Source of the DNA: Bacteroidales bacterium
GTDB lineage: Bacteria > Bacteroidota > Bacteroidia > Bacteroidales > P3
DNA length: 64,000 bases
Assembly (NCBI GenBank): GCA_017550405.1
Contig: JAFZPH010000050.1
Coordinates: 1-64,000, forward strand
Direction of reading: 5' to 3'
Part shown: piece by piece, positions 34,276 to 44,275 of the stretch
Numbering within the stretch: position 1 is the first letter of the stretch
How the letters are laid out: each line of letters starts with the position of its first letter
Notes under the pieces: model-generated
Databases searched by the model: none
Seen by the model: the letters and a program-made list of their open reading frames with translations, nothing else
What the model was told of the DNA's origin: nothing
Translations under genes and position numbers: made by a program

Positions 34276-36528
34276 ATGCGCATGTTGAGGAAACTGTCTA
34301 TACTATTGCTTTTTATCGTTCTGAGCCATGTTGCAGCGGCACAGGATGCACCTTTGTACTCGTCCGAAACGTTCTCGCTCTACCCTCGCCAGATTGTGGA
34401 GGGGAAGAATCATGCCGACTTTATGGCGGACAATGCCTTGACGAGTACGCTGGACCATCGGAAGTGGATTCAGCAGTCGTCTACGGTGAAGTATCCGCAG
34501 TTTGCCTGCGACATGACGGTGAGCAATGCATTGTACAACCTTTCGCTGGATGAGCTGACGACCCTATGGGGCAAGGACGGCAGTCTGCACGCAAGCAAAC
34601 TCCGCGACGAGGTGTGGACACGCGACCTGGGATACGGCACGTTCCTGTCGCTGGCCTTGATTGACCCCACGGCGGCACAGGCGAGCCTGATGGCCAGGGT
34701 GTGGCAGGGGAAGATTATGCAGGATGACGGCACAGGCGGCGCATGGCCAGTGTCGACAGACCGCGCGGTGTGGGTGCTGGGAGCCTGGGAAGTGTACCTC
34801 GTCACGGGCGACAGGCAGTGGCTGAAACAGTGCTATGAAATTGTGCGCCATAGCCTGATGCAAGACGAGAACATGATTTACGACAGCCAGACAGGTTTGG
34901 TGCGCGGTGAGATGTCGGTGGCGGGATGCCGCAAGGAGGTGTATCCGTTATGGATGCAGCCTGCCGACATTGCCCAGTCGGAATGCTTGAGCACCAACGC
35001 CCTGTTCTTCCGTGCCAACGAGATTGCCGCGAAGATGGCGCGCATGTCGGGCGACAACACTTCATCGAATCATTTCATGCAGACCGCACAGCGCATAAAG
35101 GACGGCATAAACAACCACCTGTGGATTGAGAGCCAAGGCTATTACGGCCAGTACCGCTATGGCCGGGTGAACCAGATAGTGTCGCAGCGCAGCGAGACGC
35201 TGGGCGAGGCAATGTGCATTCTTTTCGGCATCGCCGACCCGCAGCGGGCTGAGCGGCTGTCGCAGTCGGTGGAGTCCACGCCCTACGGCGTCACCTGCTT
35301 CGCACCCCAGATTCCCGACGTGTATGCCTACCACAATAATGCTTTGTGGCCATACATACAGGCCTACTGGCTGTGGGCTGTGGCCCAGACCAAATGCCCG
35401 CAGGCAGTAAGCTACGGCATTGCCTCCATCTATCGCACCGCCGCGTTGATGGCCACCAACATGGAGAATGCCGTTGCCACCAATGGCACTACCAACACGG
35501 CTTCCAATTCGGGCAACTCGCTGCTAACCATTGCCGCAAACCTGAGCATTCCGCTACGCGTGTTTGCTGGCATTGAGATGACGGACGATGGCATGACGTT
35601 CCGTCCATTGGTGCCCAAGGGGTGGGCCAACAACAAGCAGTTGAACAATCTGAAATACCGTAAGGCCGTTCTCGACATCAGCGTGCAAGGCTATGGCGAC
35701 AGGGTGAGGGCCTGCTATATAGACGGCAAAAAGCAGAAGGACGCTTTTGTGCCTTCATCGCTGACAGGAAAACACAGTGTCCGTCTGGTGATGAACAACG
35801 AGTTTGGCCGCTACGATATGTTCGCCACCCAGGAGGTGACGTTCTCGCCGAGCACACCCAACGCATGGATGGACGGAGCGACACGCATGTCGTGGCAACA
35901 GGTGGCGGGAGCCAAGGAATACAAGATACTCCGCAACGGCAGCGTCATTGCACTGCAGCCCGAGAGCCGCATTGAGGGCAACTATTTCGACATACAAGAC
36001 GAAGAGGGGTATGCCGAATACCAGGTGGTGGCTGTCGACTCCAACGGGATGGAGAGCTTTGCAAGCGAACCCTTGATACACTTCGGGGTGGGCAACGAGA
36101 TGCAGTACGACATGTCGGCCTTTGCAGCCCCCTCGACATTCGAGCAGTGCCGTGGATACGGTTGCAGTGGCGCCGTGGAGATTTCCTCAACCCAGAACAC
36201 CCGCATAGAGATACAGCTTGAGGTGCCTGCCGAGGGCGACTATATGGTTGACTTCCGCTACGCCAACGGCAGCGGCAGCCCCCTGTCGGGCAACAGCTGC
36301 GCCAGCCGCATGCTGTGGTGCAACGGTAAGCGTGTGGGCAGCATCGTCTTCCCGCAAAGGGGCAAGGACATCTGGAACAACTGGGGATACAGCACCTCCG
36401 TGCGCGTACACCTGAACCAAGGGCAGCAGACACTATTGCTGATTTACGAGTTGGACAATCAGAACATGAGCCCCATGGACGTGAACCGGGCCATGCTCGA
36501 CCACATCAGGCTCATCCCGTTGCAGTAG
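34276..36528 (+). CDS. Secreted (alpha/alpha)6 glycoside hydrolase with carbohydrate-binding C-terminus
   Basis: A 750-residue secreted enzyme. The signal peptide (ending HVAAAQ) is followed by a six-hairpin catalytic domain (about 60-430) of the GH63/GH37/MGH-like clan: DEVWTRDLGYGTFLSLAL, STDRAVWVLGAWEVYLVTGD and YAYHNNALWPYIQAYWL. The middle has a beta-sandwich cap and a fibronectin-like segment (about 530-600). The last 130 residues (EIQLEVPAEGDYMVDFRYA ... LLIYELDN) resemble a CBM35/CBM6 module. Substrate is probably an alpha-linked oligosaccharide (inference). No SusC/D pair or other carbohydrate genes are nearby, so it is not part of a visible polysaccharide-utilization locus. Confidence 0.8.
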   Translation: MRMLRKLSILLLFIVLSHVAAAQDAPLYSSETFSLYPRQIVEGKNHADFMADNALTSTLDHRKWIQQSSTVKYPQFACDMTVSNALYNLSLDELTTLWGKDGSLHASKLRDEVWTRDLGYGTFLSLALIDPTAAQASLMARVWQGKIMQDDGTGGAWPVSTDRAVWVLGAWEVYLVTGDRQWLKQCYEIVRHSLMQDENMIYDSQTGLVRGEMSVAGCRKEVYPLWMQPADIAQSECLSTNALFFRANEIAAKMARMSGDNTSSNHFMQTAQRIKDGINNHLWIESQGYYGQYRYGRVNQIVSQRSETLGEAMCILFGIADPQRAERLSQSVESTPYGVTCFAPQIPDVYAYHNNALWPYIQAYWLWAVAQTKCPQAVSYGIASIYRTAALMATNMENAVATNGTTNTASNSGNSLLTIAANLSIPLRVFAGIEMTDDGMTFRPLVPKGWANNKQLNNLKYRKAVLDISVQGYGDRVRACYIDGKKQKDAFVPSSLTGKHSVRLVMNNEFGRYDMFATQEVTFSPSTPNAWMDGATRMSWQQVAGAKEYKILRNGSVIALQPESRIEGNYFDIQDEEGYAEYQVVAVDSNGMESFASEPLIHFGVGNEMQYDMSAFAAPSTFEQCRGYGCSGAVEISSTQNTRIEIQLEVPAEGDYMVDFRYANGSGSPLSGNSCASRMLWCNGKRVGSIVFPQRGKDIWNNWGYSTSVRVHLNQGQQTLLLIYELDNQNMSPMDVNRAMLDHIRLIPLQ

Positions 36529-36609
36529 GATTCCCCTAGAGATTATTCGAGACCATCCTACCCCAAAGCGAAAGGCACGGGGACAGGTTGCTTTGTGCCG
36601 CTTGGCCCC

Positions 36610-38535
36610 TTATGCCACGACAATACTCTCGTCGTCCTCGACACGGAGATTGCGCATGATGAACTCGCGCCGCTCGTTGCTGTTCTGCCCCATATAGAAA
36701 CGGAGTACGCCCTGGGTATCGAAATCCTTGTGCAGGATGACGGGGTCGAGGCGCATGTCCTGGTTGATGAAGCCCTTGAACTCGTCGGGCGAGATTTCAC
36801 CGAGACCTTTGAAGCGTGTTATTTCGGGGTTTGAGATGCTGTGGAGAGCCTCCACGCGTTCATCGTCGCTGTAGCAGTAGACGGTCTTCTGCTTGTTGCG
36901 GACGCGGAACAGGGGTGTCTGGAGGATGTATACATGTCCAGTGCGTACCAATTCGGGGTAGAACTTGAGGAAGAAGGTGAGCAGGAGCAGGCGGATATGC
37001 ATGCCGTCGACATCGGCATCGGTGGCAATGACCACATTGTTATAGCGGAGGTTCTCCATGCCGTCATCGATGTCGAGGGCGTTGTGGAGCAGGTTCAGTT
37101 CTTCGTTCTTGTAGATTTCTGCCTTGCCCACCGACACCGTGTTGAGCGGCTTGCCGCGCAGGCTGAATACCGCCTGTGTGTCCACATCGCGGCTTTTGGT
37201 GATGCTGCCGCTGGCCGAGAGGCCCTCGGTGATAAAAATAGTGCTCTCCAGCCTCCGGGCGTGGTTGGTATTATAATGCACGTGACAGTCACGCAACTTA
37301 CTGTTGTTCAAGCTTGCCTTCCGGCTGCTCTCCTTGGCCAGTTTTTTGATGCCGGCAATATCCTTGCGTTCCTTCTCGTTGCGCTGAATCTTTTCCAGCA
37401 GGGCGTCGGCTGTCTCGGTATGCATGTGAAGATAGTTGTCGAGATGCCGCTTGAGGATGTCGAGGATATAGGTTTTGAGGAAAGGGCTGTCGTTGGTACC
37501 GTCCTGCTTGTTGGGAGCCAGATGGGTGGAGCCCAGCTTGGTCTTGGTCTGTGCTTCGAACACGGGTTCCTGGATGCGCACACACAGCGCACAGACAAGC
37601 CCCTGGCGGATGTCCTCCGGCGAAAACTCCTTCTTGTTGTAGAACTCCTTCACCACGCGGGCATAGTCTTCGCGGAAAGCGCTCTGGTGGGTGCCGCCCT
37701 CGGTGGTATGCTGCCCGTTGACGAATGAATAGTAGTAGTCGCCATTCTGCCCATTGACATGGGTGAAGGCAGCCTCGAAATCGTCGTCCTTGATATGGAT
37801 GACCGGGTAGAGGGGTTCCCCCTCCATGTTATGCTGCAATAGGTCCAGCAGCCCATTCTTGGAATAATAGCGGCGGTCGTTATAGTAGAAGGTCAACCCA
37901 CGGTTCAGGTAGCAATAATTCCACACCCGGCGTTCCACATACTCGCTTATAAAGTGGTAGTTGCCGAAAAGCTTGCCGTCCGGCACAAACTCCACCAGTG
38001 TGCCCGTGGCCTCAGGTCCGTCGGGCAGCGGATGGTCCATGATGCCGCTGTCCGCCGTCAGCTTGCCCTCAGCGAACTCGGCGCTGCGCGTCTTCCCGTC
38101 GCGGAACGACTGCACATGGAACCAGCTGCTCAGCGCGTTCACCGCTTTGGTTCCCACACCGTTCAGTCCGACCGATTTCTGGAACACCTTGCTGTCGTAC
38201 TTGGCCCCGGTGTTAAGCTTGCTGACCGCTTCCACCATCTTTTTCAGCGGTATGCCCCGTCCATAGTCGCGGATGCTTACCTTGCGCTCGGCGAAATTGA
38301 TGGTCATGTCGATCCGTCGGCCAAACCCCGACGTAAACTCATCGATAGCGTTGTCGATCACCTCTTTTATTAGGACATATATACCGTCGTCGTGCGACGA
38401 GCCGTCGCCCAGCTTGCCTATATACATGCCCGGACGCAGCCGGATATGCTCCATATCCTCAAGATGGATAATGCTCTCATCGTTATATTCGGCGGCAGTA
38501 TTAACGGGTAGTTTGTTTTCTTCTTCGATAGCCAT
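36610..38535 (-). CDS. parE: DNA topoisomerase IV subunit B
   Basis: The ATPase subunit of topoisomerase IV, which unlinks daughter chromosomes. The 641-residue protein has the GHKL ATPase domain ([48 protein letters not shown]), the transducer domain, and a TOPRIM domain with [10 protein letters not shown] and [10 protein letters not shown]. The wording [12 protein letters not shown] and the length favour ParE over GyrB in this phylum. The start at 38535 (MAIEEENK) is taken; the frame extends to 38589 through an AT-rich leader. parC is not adjacent in the window. Confidence 0.93.
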   Translation of the reverse strand: MAIEEENKLPVNTAAEYNDESIIHLEDMEHIRLRPGMYIGKLGDGSSHDDGIYVLIKEVIDNAIDEFTSGFGRRIDMTINFAERKVSIRDYGRGIPLKKMVEAVSKLNTGAKYDSKVFQKSVGLNGVGTKAVNALSSWFHVQSFRDGKTRSAEFAEGKLTADSGIMDHPLPDGPEATGTLVEFVPDGKLFGNYHFISEYVERRVWNYCYLNRGLTFYYNDRRYYSKNGLLDLLQHNMEGEPLYPVIHIKDDDFEAAFTHVNGQNGDYYYSFVNGQHTTEGGTHQSAFREDYARVVKEFYNKKEFSPEDIRQGLVCALCVRIQEPVFEAQTKTKLGSTHLAPNKQDGTNDSPFLKTYILDILKRHLDNYLHMHTETADALLEKIQRNEKERKDIAGIKKLAKESSRKASLNNSKLRDCHVHYNTNHARRLESTIFITEGLSASGSITKSRDVDTQAVFSLRGKPLNTVSVGKAEIYKNEELNLLHNALDIDDGMENLRYNNVVIATDADVDGMHIRLLLLTFFLKFYPELVRTGHVYILQTPLFRVRNKQKTVYCYSDDERVEALHSISNPEITRFKGLGEISPDEFKGFINQDMRLDPVILHKDFDTQGVLRFYMGQNSNERREFIMRNLRVEDDESIVVA

Positions 38536-38753
38536 AAGGTGTGAGTTTTTTCGAACTGCAAAATTACAAAAAAAAAACGACATAACCATTTATTTGCGAT
38601 TGCAGCGTGAGAATGAACATCCAAATACAGCACCAAGAAACAAAAAAAAACATTGATTTGAAAAAAAAATGTAAATTTGCAAAGTAATGCATACGGATTG
38701 TTACGAAACAAGCCAACACTAATCAAGTATTAATCAAACAAATATATTGCAAT

Positions 38754-40124
38754 ATGAAACACCCCTATTACAAACTGATTGTCCTGACAGCCTTCCTTTT
38801 GTTGGCGAATGCGGGAGTGCAGGCGCAGGCACTCGTACACTGGAATGCCATCGGATGGCAGACCACCAACCCCGTTATCAGGGAATGGACGCCGGGGGTC
38901 GCGATAGGATACATGGAAGATTTGGCGAGAGGCGGGTATTTCTTCATCAAAGACTTCAACCCCATTGCACAGGTGGCGGAACTGCCCATGAGGAACACCG
39001 TCACCGATTTCCAGGTGAAAAACGATTCGGTGTTCTTCTGCGGTATGGACAACACCAATGGACATGGGATTGTCGGCTTTTTCGACATCAACGCCCTCTT
39101 TGCCGGAACGGGTGCCATAACTTACTGTCCACTATCATTCTCAATACCCCCATCAACCTACACCATCCTACCCACACGGATGGATGTGTACACCTTCCGC
39201 GGCATTACCCACATCGCTTTTGTGGGCGACCTGCTGACCAATGTCCCTGGCTCGCCAACCTTGGTTCCGTCAACAACTGTCGGCGATGCCTACTTTGACA
39301 ATTACTTCAGTACCTGGAACATCGACTTTTACCAGAATGCTGGCTGCGACATGATATACACTGACATCGCCGCCAGCAGCGACTACGTGGTGGCGGTGGC
39401 CAAAAAGAACTTCTCCCCTGACTATTTTGTCCACGTGTTCCGGATCTCGGGCGATTTCCTGTCTTCGCCAATAGGGGCAAACAATGTGTTCCAGATAACT
39501 GGCAATGTCCCAATGGGTGACATTCTGCTGGAGGACATCTCGGCCACAGACTTTGTGCTGGCCTACCACTTTGCCGTCGCTGGTGGACCGGGCACCGAGC
39601 TGCAGCAGTTCAGGGTGGATCCCGTCACACCCACCATCATCATCCAGCTGTCGCTGCTGGCCCATCACGGAGCCTCTGTGTCCTATTCCCCAGCATGGGC
39701 CATGAAGCAGCTGAGCTTCGACGCCACAGGGATGCGTCTGCTGCTGTTGCAGGACGCCGCCACCGATATGATGCCGAGCGTGGAAAGCAATATCCTCTCC
39801 TTCACCCCCTCGGGCATAGGGTCGGGATATGTGGATGTTTCCTTTATCCCAGGAGTATCGTTGAACAGGATGGATGCCAAGTCCACCGGAGGCTATTGGG
39901 CGATAGGCGACAGCGGCGGCGTGACTGCCATAGCCGAGGAATTCTTTCCTGCCGCGCCTTCCATGTCCTGCCAAATCAGGTACACGATGGACTGCGGCAC
40001 TATACCCGAAGTGCGGGTAACCAGCAGGTACCCAGACCTGCGAATTCAGTTTTTTCCCCCCCCTCATTACATGAATGTGTCACAGAAATTCGTTGAATTT
40101 TACATGTATTGCACCGAAAGGTAA
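38754..40124 (+). CDS. Large secreted protein, unknown function
   Basis: A 456-residue protein with a signal peptide (ending GVQAQA) and a beta-rich body with repeated strands (DSVFFCGMDNTNGHGIVGFF, GGYWAIGDSGGVTAI), possibly a propeller. No T9SS tail is seen. A T6C8 homopolymer run at 40050-40063 lies 20 codons before the stop, so slippage would change the last residues. A -7-like box TAAATTTG (near 38673) lies upstream. The next gene follows 21 nt later. Confidence 0.75.
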   Translation: MKHPYYKLIVLTAFLLLANAGVQAQALVHWNAIGWQTTNPVIREWTPGVAIGYMEDLARGGYFFIKDFNPIAQVAELPMRNTVTDFQVKNDSVFFCGMDNTNGHGIVGFFDINALFAGTGAITYCPLSFSIPPSTYTILPTRMDVYTFRGITHIAFVGDLLTNVPGSPTLVPSTTVGDAYFDNYFSTWNIDFYQNAGCDMIYTDIAASSDYVVAVAKKNFSPDYFVHVFRISGDFLSSPIGANNVFQITGNVPMGDILLEDISATDFVLAYHFAVAGGPGTELQQFRVDPVTPTIIIQLSLLAHHGASVSYSPAWAMKQLSFDATGMRLLLLQDAATDMMPSVESNILSFTPSGIGSGYVDVSFIPGVSLNRMDAKSTGGYWAIGDSGGVTAIAEEFFPAAPSMSCQIRYTMDCGTIPEVRVTSRYPDLRIQFFPPPHYMNVSQKFVEFYMYCTER

Positions 40125-40145
40125 ACAATTGAAATACATACTGCC

Positions 40146-41669
40146 ATGAAAAAAAATCTTATCTTAGCTTTGCTTACCGCTCTGGCGTGCTGGACAGCTC
40201 TGGCTCAGTCCTCTGGCGACACGATAGACTTCATGCCCCGCCATCCCGACTATTACTATAACGACTGGTGGGCCGACAGATGGTACGACACCACCGACGC
40301 CCGCCTTTATTTTTATGATGTAATGACTGGGTATCTCCGATATAACTATACAGACCAGCCTCTGAATATCGTGGGGCTGGCGGCAGCAATGTATGTTTTT
40401 GATTTCCACGGGCATACATTTGTTTACGACACCATGGAATGCGACGAGTACCTGCTGCTTTGCGACGCCTACCCCGATTCTTTCGTGACAAAGGCGCGGA
40501 TACCATGGCACATCAGGGACAGCCACAGCTATATCCGCCTCTCTCTATTCCAGGGCTATAGGACGTCAAACTGCTGCAGATACGGCAATCCTGAGGACGT
40601 AATACTGCCATTGTATACCTATTACTTTGACAAAGCCATCACGGTGCATGATTCGTTTTATATCGGCAGCACTGCTTATTGGGCAAATCCATACCGTTTG
40701 GATCACCTAGTCAACTATCGATACGCAGCAGGCAGTTTCGCATTGGAGGGTCCTCTCTTGGACGCCGGATGCACCGGGTCTTGTGCACCCTTTATCCAGA
40801 GATATCGACAAGACAGCATTTCGCGCCCCCAAGTTATCAGACCCCACCATCGTTGCCAACAACATTTCTACACCCTGATATTCCCCATAGTGGAGCATCC
40901 CGAATGCCGAAAGGTAGGCTCGACGACGGTCGAGGAGGCGGACAGCGGAAGGGTGATCCTCCGGTGGAGCCCCGACAGCCTGCATGCCAGCTGGGAGGTG
41001 GCATGGGGGCTGGCCGAAAACCCGCCAGAATCGTGCCGCATCATACAATGCAGCTCTCCGGAGGCCGTGTTGGACAGCGTGGAAAAGGGCGTGAGGTATG
41101 TGGCCTACGTCCGCGGCATGTGCGAACACCTCGACGCCGTGTACTACAGCGACTGGTCGCCAGCTGTGGGTATATTCCTCCCCATCCTGTACGATGTGGC
41201 GGCCGAGGCAAACCACCCCGAGCGGGGCTGCGTGACCGGTGGCGGCACGTATGAGGAGGGACAAACGGCCGTGCTTACCGCACAGGCCTGGACCCCCTAC
41301 CGCTTCAGACTGTGGGACGACGGCGACACCAACAACCCTCGCAGAGTCGTAGTGACACAGGACACCGCATTCACCGCCATCTTCGTCAACCCAGAAGGGA
41401 TTGAGGAAACACCACCCTACGCCACAAAGTTCCTGTTGCTGCCCAATCCCGCAGGATCGGAGGTGCGATGTGTGCTACACGGCACGAATACAACAGGAGG
41501 AACCCTTACCTTGGTAGATGCTACAGGCCATGAGATTTTGCGACAGACACTGCCGACAGGTGCGACCGAAACTATTCTTCACGTGGAAACCCTTCCTAAT
41601 GGCGTTTATTACGTCACTCTGACCACCAGTCAAGGCACAAGTACCCAGAAACTTGTGGTGGAACGGTAA
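40146..41669 (+). CDS. T9SS-exported surface protein with InlB-B-like repeat
   Basis: A 507-residue secreted protein. After the signal peptide (ending WTALAQ) comes a Tyr/Cys-rich N-terminal region, a fibronectin-like segment (about 265-335, RVILRWSPDSLHASWEVAW), one repeat of the InlB B type (GGGTYEEGQTAVLTAQA ... VVTQDTAFTAIF, about 355-415) and a T9SS type A sorting domain (FLLLPNPAGSEVRC to TQKLVVER, with LPNGVYYVTLT). It is predicted to be exported across the outer membrane and anchored. Likely in one transcript with the upstream gene. Confidence 0.85.
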   Translation: MKKNLILALLTALACWTALAQSSGDTIDFMPRHPDYYYNDWWADRWYDTTDARLYFYDVMTGYLRYNYTDQPLNIVGLAAAMYVFDFHGHTFVYDTMECDEYLLLCDAYPDSFVTKARIPWHIRDSHSYIRLSLFQGYRTSNCCRYGNPEDVILPLYTYYFDKAITVHDSFYIGSTAYWANPYRLDHLVNYRYAAGSFALEGPLLDAGCTGSCAPFIQRYRQDSISRPQVIRPHHRCQQHFYTLIFPIVEHPECRKVGSTTVEEADSGRVILRWSPDSLHASWEVAWGLAENPPESCRIIQCSSPEAVLDSVEKGVRYVAYVRGMCEHLDAVYYSDWSPAVGIFLPILYDVAAEANHPERGCVTGGGTYEEGQTAVLTAQAWTPYRFRLWDDGDTNNPRRVVVTQDTAFTAIFVNPEGIEETPPYATKFLLLPNPAGSEVRCVLHGTNTTGGTLTLVDATGHEILRQTLPTGATETILHVETLPNGVYYVTLTTSQGTSTQKLVVER

Positions 41670-41938
41670 AAAGACTCCTACTCTTATCTTGCCCTGTTTC
41701 CCCTCGCCAGATGGGTCGTTTCGCCGAGCGGGAACACTGAGAACAAAGTGTCATGAATCGCGACACCGTGTAGCGAATTCTTACGGGGGAGAACCGCCAG
41801 GAACAACCACCCAATAAAGGAAAATAGACGCGTGTATCAAAACAATGTAACAAGCTATCATACATCAAAATACACACTATTTTCCGATACCGTTTCACGC
41901 ACATGACAAACAAATGTATTTTTGGCTGAGAAGAATTA
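41670..41938. other. Intergenic region, nothing recognised
   Basis: No gene, terminator or repeat stands out between the T9SS protein and the oxidoreductase promoter. Confidence 0.5.
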
Positions 41939-41970
41939 TTTGTCTAATCAAAAAAAAGATTGTATCTTTG
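41939..41970 (+). promoter_or_regulatory. Promoter of the 2-oxoacid:ferredoxin oxidoreductase operon
   Basis: TTTG (41939-41942), 20 nt, TATCTTTG (41963-41970): full Bacteroidota consensus, about 50 nt before the first start codon. Confidence 0.85.
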
Positions 41971-42027
41971 CAAATCGTAATTTTGACATCAATTTACAAC
42001 AATTATTAATCACATAAAACTAATATT

Positions 42028-42246
42028 ATGGCATTTAAAGGACAAATCGTAATCGATACCGAACATTGTAAGGGTTGCGGCGTATGCCTCGCTGCCTGCC
42101 CGATGCAGTGTCTCGAGTTATCGAAAAATGTGAACGGCAAAGGTTACAACTACACCCAAACCGTAAATGACAAGTGCATCGGTTGCGCCAGCTGCGCTAT
42201 GGTATGCCCCGACGGCGTTATCTCCGTCTACAAAATCAAGTGTTAA
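42028..42246 (+). CDS. 2-oxoacid:ferredoxin oxidoreductase, ferredoxin-like subunit
   Basis: A 72-residue two-[4Fe-4S] protein. The two cluster motifs are CKGCGVCLAACP and CIGCASCAMVCP, each CxxCxxCxxxCP. It passes electrons from the TPP/thiol chemistry of the complex to ferredoxin. It is the first of four genes (ferredoxin, alpha, beta, gamma), the order seen in Bacteroidota VOR/KOR complexes. Confidence 0.95.
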   Translation: MAFKGQIVIDTEHCKGCGVCLAACPMQCLELSKNVNGKGYNYTQTVNDKCIGCASCAMVCPDGVISVYKIKC

Positions 42247-42268
42247 ACAAGAAAAAAGAGAAATAAAC

Positions 42269-43351
42269 ATGGCAAAAGAACTGAAACTGATGAAGGGCAA
42301 TGAGGCTATTGCCCGCGCTATGATTGCCAGTGGTACGGACGGCTATTTTGGCTATCCTATCACCCCGCAATCGGAAGTTATGGAAACGCTGATGGCCGAA
42401 AAACCCTGGGAGGAGACCGGCATGGTTGTCCTGCAGGCCGAATCGGAAGTAGCTTCCATCAATATGGTGTACGGCGGTGCTGCCACAGGCAAGAAGGTGG
42501 CCACCTCCTCTTCCTCCCCCGGAATCTCGCTGATGCAGGAAGGTCTCACCTACCTCGCCGGTGCTGAAATCCCCTGCCTGGTTGTCAACGTCATGCGCGG
42601 CGGTCCCGGTCTGGGTACCATCCAGCCCTCGCAGAGCGACTACTTCCAGAGCGTCAAGGGTGGCGGACACGGCGACTACCAGCTCTACACCCTCGCCCCC
42701 GCCAGCGTACAGGAGATGTACGACTTCGTCTTCGACGCCTGGGACATCGCCTTCAAATATCGCAACCCCGTCCTCATCCTCTCCGATGGTGCTATCGGAC
42801 AGTGCATGGAGAAACTCTACACCCGCGACTACATTCCCCGCTGGACCGAGGAAGAACGCCGCAAGAACGCTCCGTGGGGCACCTGGGGCAAACCCGCCAA
42901 CCGTCCCCACAACATCATCACCTCGCTCGAACTTGAGTCCTCTCGCCAGGAAGTGTTCAACCACAAACTGCAGGCCAAGTATGCCGAGATGAAAGAGAAA
43001 GAAGTCCGCTACGAGATGCTCAACTGCGACGATGCCGACTACATCTTCGTCGCCTACGGCTCCAGCAGCCGTATCGCCATGAAGGCCATGCAGATGGCTC
43101 GCGAAAAAGGCATCAAGGTGGGTCTGTTCCGCCTCATCACCCTCTTCCCCTTCCCGACCAAACAACTGGCCGAGGTTGCCAAGCACGTAAAGGGTATCCT
43201 CTGCGTCGAGATGAGCGCCGGCCAGATGATCGAGGACGTGAAGCTTGCCACCGCCTGCGGCGTGAAGACCGAACACTTCGGCCGTTTCGGCGGTATCATC
43301 CCCACCCCGACAGAGGTTCTTGAAGCACTTGAAAACAAAATTATTAAATAA
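42269..43351 (+). CDS. vorB: 2-oxoacid:ferredoxin oxidoreductase subunit alpha (VorB-like)
   Basis: A 360-residue subunit with the N-terminal pyruvate-ferredoxin oxidoreductase domain: MKGNEAIARAMIASG, FGYPITPQSEVME and the RGGPGLGTIQPSQSDYFQ loop are characteristic of VorB/KorA. The substrate could be branched-chain 2-oxoacids (VOR) or 2-oxoglutarate (KOR); sequence alone does not decide. The start at 42269 follows the ferredoxin stop by 22 nt; an upstream in-frame ATG lies inside that gene and is rejected. Confidence 0.92.
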   Translation: MAKELKLMKGNEAIARAMIASGTDGYFGYPITPQSEVMETLMAEKPWEETGMVVLQAESEVASINMVYGGAATGKKVATSSSSPGISLMQEGLTYLAGAEIPCLVVNVMRGGPGLGTIQPSQSDYFQSVKGGGHGDYQLYTLAPASVQEMYDFVFDAWDIAFKYRNPVLILSDGAIGQCMEKLYTRDYIPRWTEEERRKNAPWGTWGKPANRPHNIITSLELESSRQEVFNHKLQAKYAEMKEKEVRYEMLNCDDADYIFVAYGSSSRIAMKAMQMAREKGIKVGLFRLITLFPFPTKQLAEVAKHVKGILCVEMSAGQMIEDVKLATACGVKTEHFGRFGGIIPTPTEVLEALENKIIK

Positions 43352-43360
43352 GAAATCAAT

Positions 43361-44212
43361 ATGGCAAATACAGATATAGAGGCTCGCAAACAAGAGCTGC
43401 TGAACCAAGGTTACACCGAGGTTTACACCAAGACCAAAGTTCTCACCGATGCAGTCATGCACTACTGCCCCGGTTGCGGTCACGGTACCACCCACCGTCT
43501 CATTGCCGAGGTTATCGACGAGATGGGCATTCAGGACAAAACCGTCGGCGTGTCGCCCGTCGGATGCTCCGTTTTGGCTTACAACTATTTCGACGTGGAC
43601 TTCCAGGAAGCTGCCCACGGCCGTGCCCCCGCACTGGCCACCGCTGTCAAGCGTCTGAACCCCGACACCTTCGTGTTCACCTATCAGGGCGACGGCGACC
43701 TGGCTGCTATCGGCACCGCCGAGACCATCCACGCCTGCAACCGTGGTGAGAACATCACCATGATTTTCGTCAACAACGGTATCTACGGCATGACCGGTGG
43801 CCAGATGGCTCCCACCACCCTTATCGGCATGAAGAGCGCCACCACTCCCTACGGCCGCCGCGTCGACCTCAACGGCTATCCCCTGCGCATCACCGAGCTC
43901 ATCTCCACTCTGCCCGGCACCTACTATGTGACCCGCCAGAGCGTGCAGAACCCCGCTGCCGTGCGCAAAGCCAAGGCCGCTATCCGCAAGGCTTTCGAGA
44001 ACCAGAAACTGAAGAAAGGCCTCAGCTTCGTCGAGATTCTGTCCAACTGCAACAGCGGCTGGAAGATGACCCCCGTTCAGGCCAACAAGTGGATGGAAGA
44101 CAACATGATGCCCAACTACCCTATCGGCGACATCAAGGTCGACGGCAAACTCGTTGAGAACGTCGACGTGAACCGTCTGGCTGTTGACCACCCCTTAACA
44201 GTAATGCAATAA
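43361..44212 (+). CDS. 2-oxoacid:ferredoxin oxidoreductase subunit beta, TPP-binding
   Basis: A 283-residue thiamine-diphosphate subunit. The motif HYCPGCGHGTTHRL opens the domain; the TPP/Mg site is GDGDLAAIG, followed by ITMIFVNNGIYGMTGGQMAPTT. It forms the active site with the alpha subunit and makes acyl-CoA from the 2-oxoacid, or the reverse. It is 9 nt downstream of alpha. Confidence 0.94.
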   Translation: MANTDIEARKQELLNQGYTEVYTKTKVLTDAVMHYCPGCGHGTTHRLIAEVIDEMGIQDKTVGVSPVGCSVLAYNYFDVDFQEAAHGRAPALATAVKRLNPDTFVFTYQGDGDLAAIGTAETIHACNRGENITMIFVNNGIYGMTGGQMAPTTLIGMKSATTPYGRRVDLNGYPLRITELISTLPGTYYVTRQSVQNPAAVRKAKAAIRKAFENQKLKKGLSFVEILSNCNSGWKMTPVQANKWMEDNMMPNYPIGDIKVDGKLVENVDVNRLAVDHPLTVMQ

Positions 44213-44222
44213 TAAAAACAAC

Positions 44223-44257
44223 GTCCGACAAGTCCGACAAGTCTGACAAGTCCGACA
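44223..44257 (+). repeat. 9-bp tandem repeat (GTCCGACAA) x4
   Basis: Units at 44223, 44232, 44241 (one change) and 44250 (8 nt), in the 63-nt gap between the beta and gamma genes. Confidence 0.9.
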
Positions 44258-44275
44258 TCAAAACAATCAACAACA

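Noticed and set aside
34276..36528. Polysaccharide-utilization locus around the glycoside hydrolase
   Set aside because: No SusC/SusD pair, sensor or further carbohydrate enzymes on either side.
42236..44191. Very long antisense open frame (about 650 codons) across the oxidoreductase genes
   Set aside because: It spans two well-supported genes on the other strand; the encoded sequence is repetitive Gly/Val/His/Glu typical of a reverse-complement shadow of GC-rich codons.
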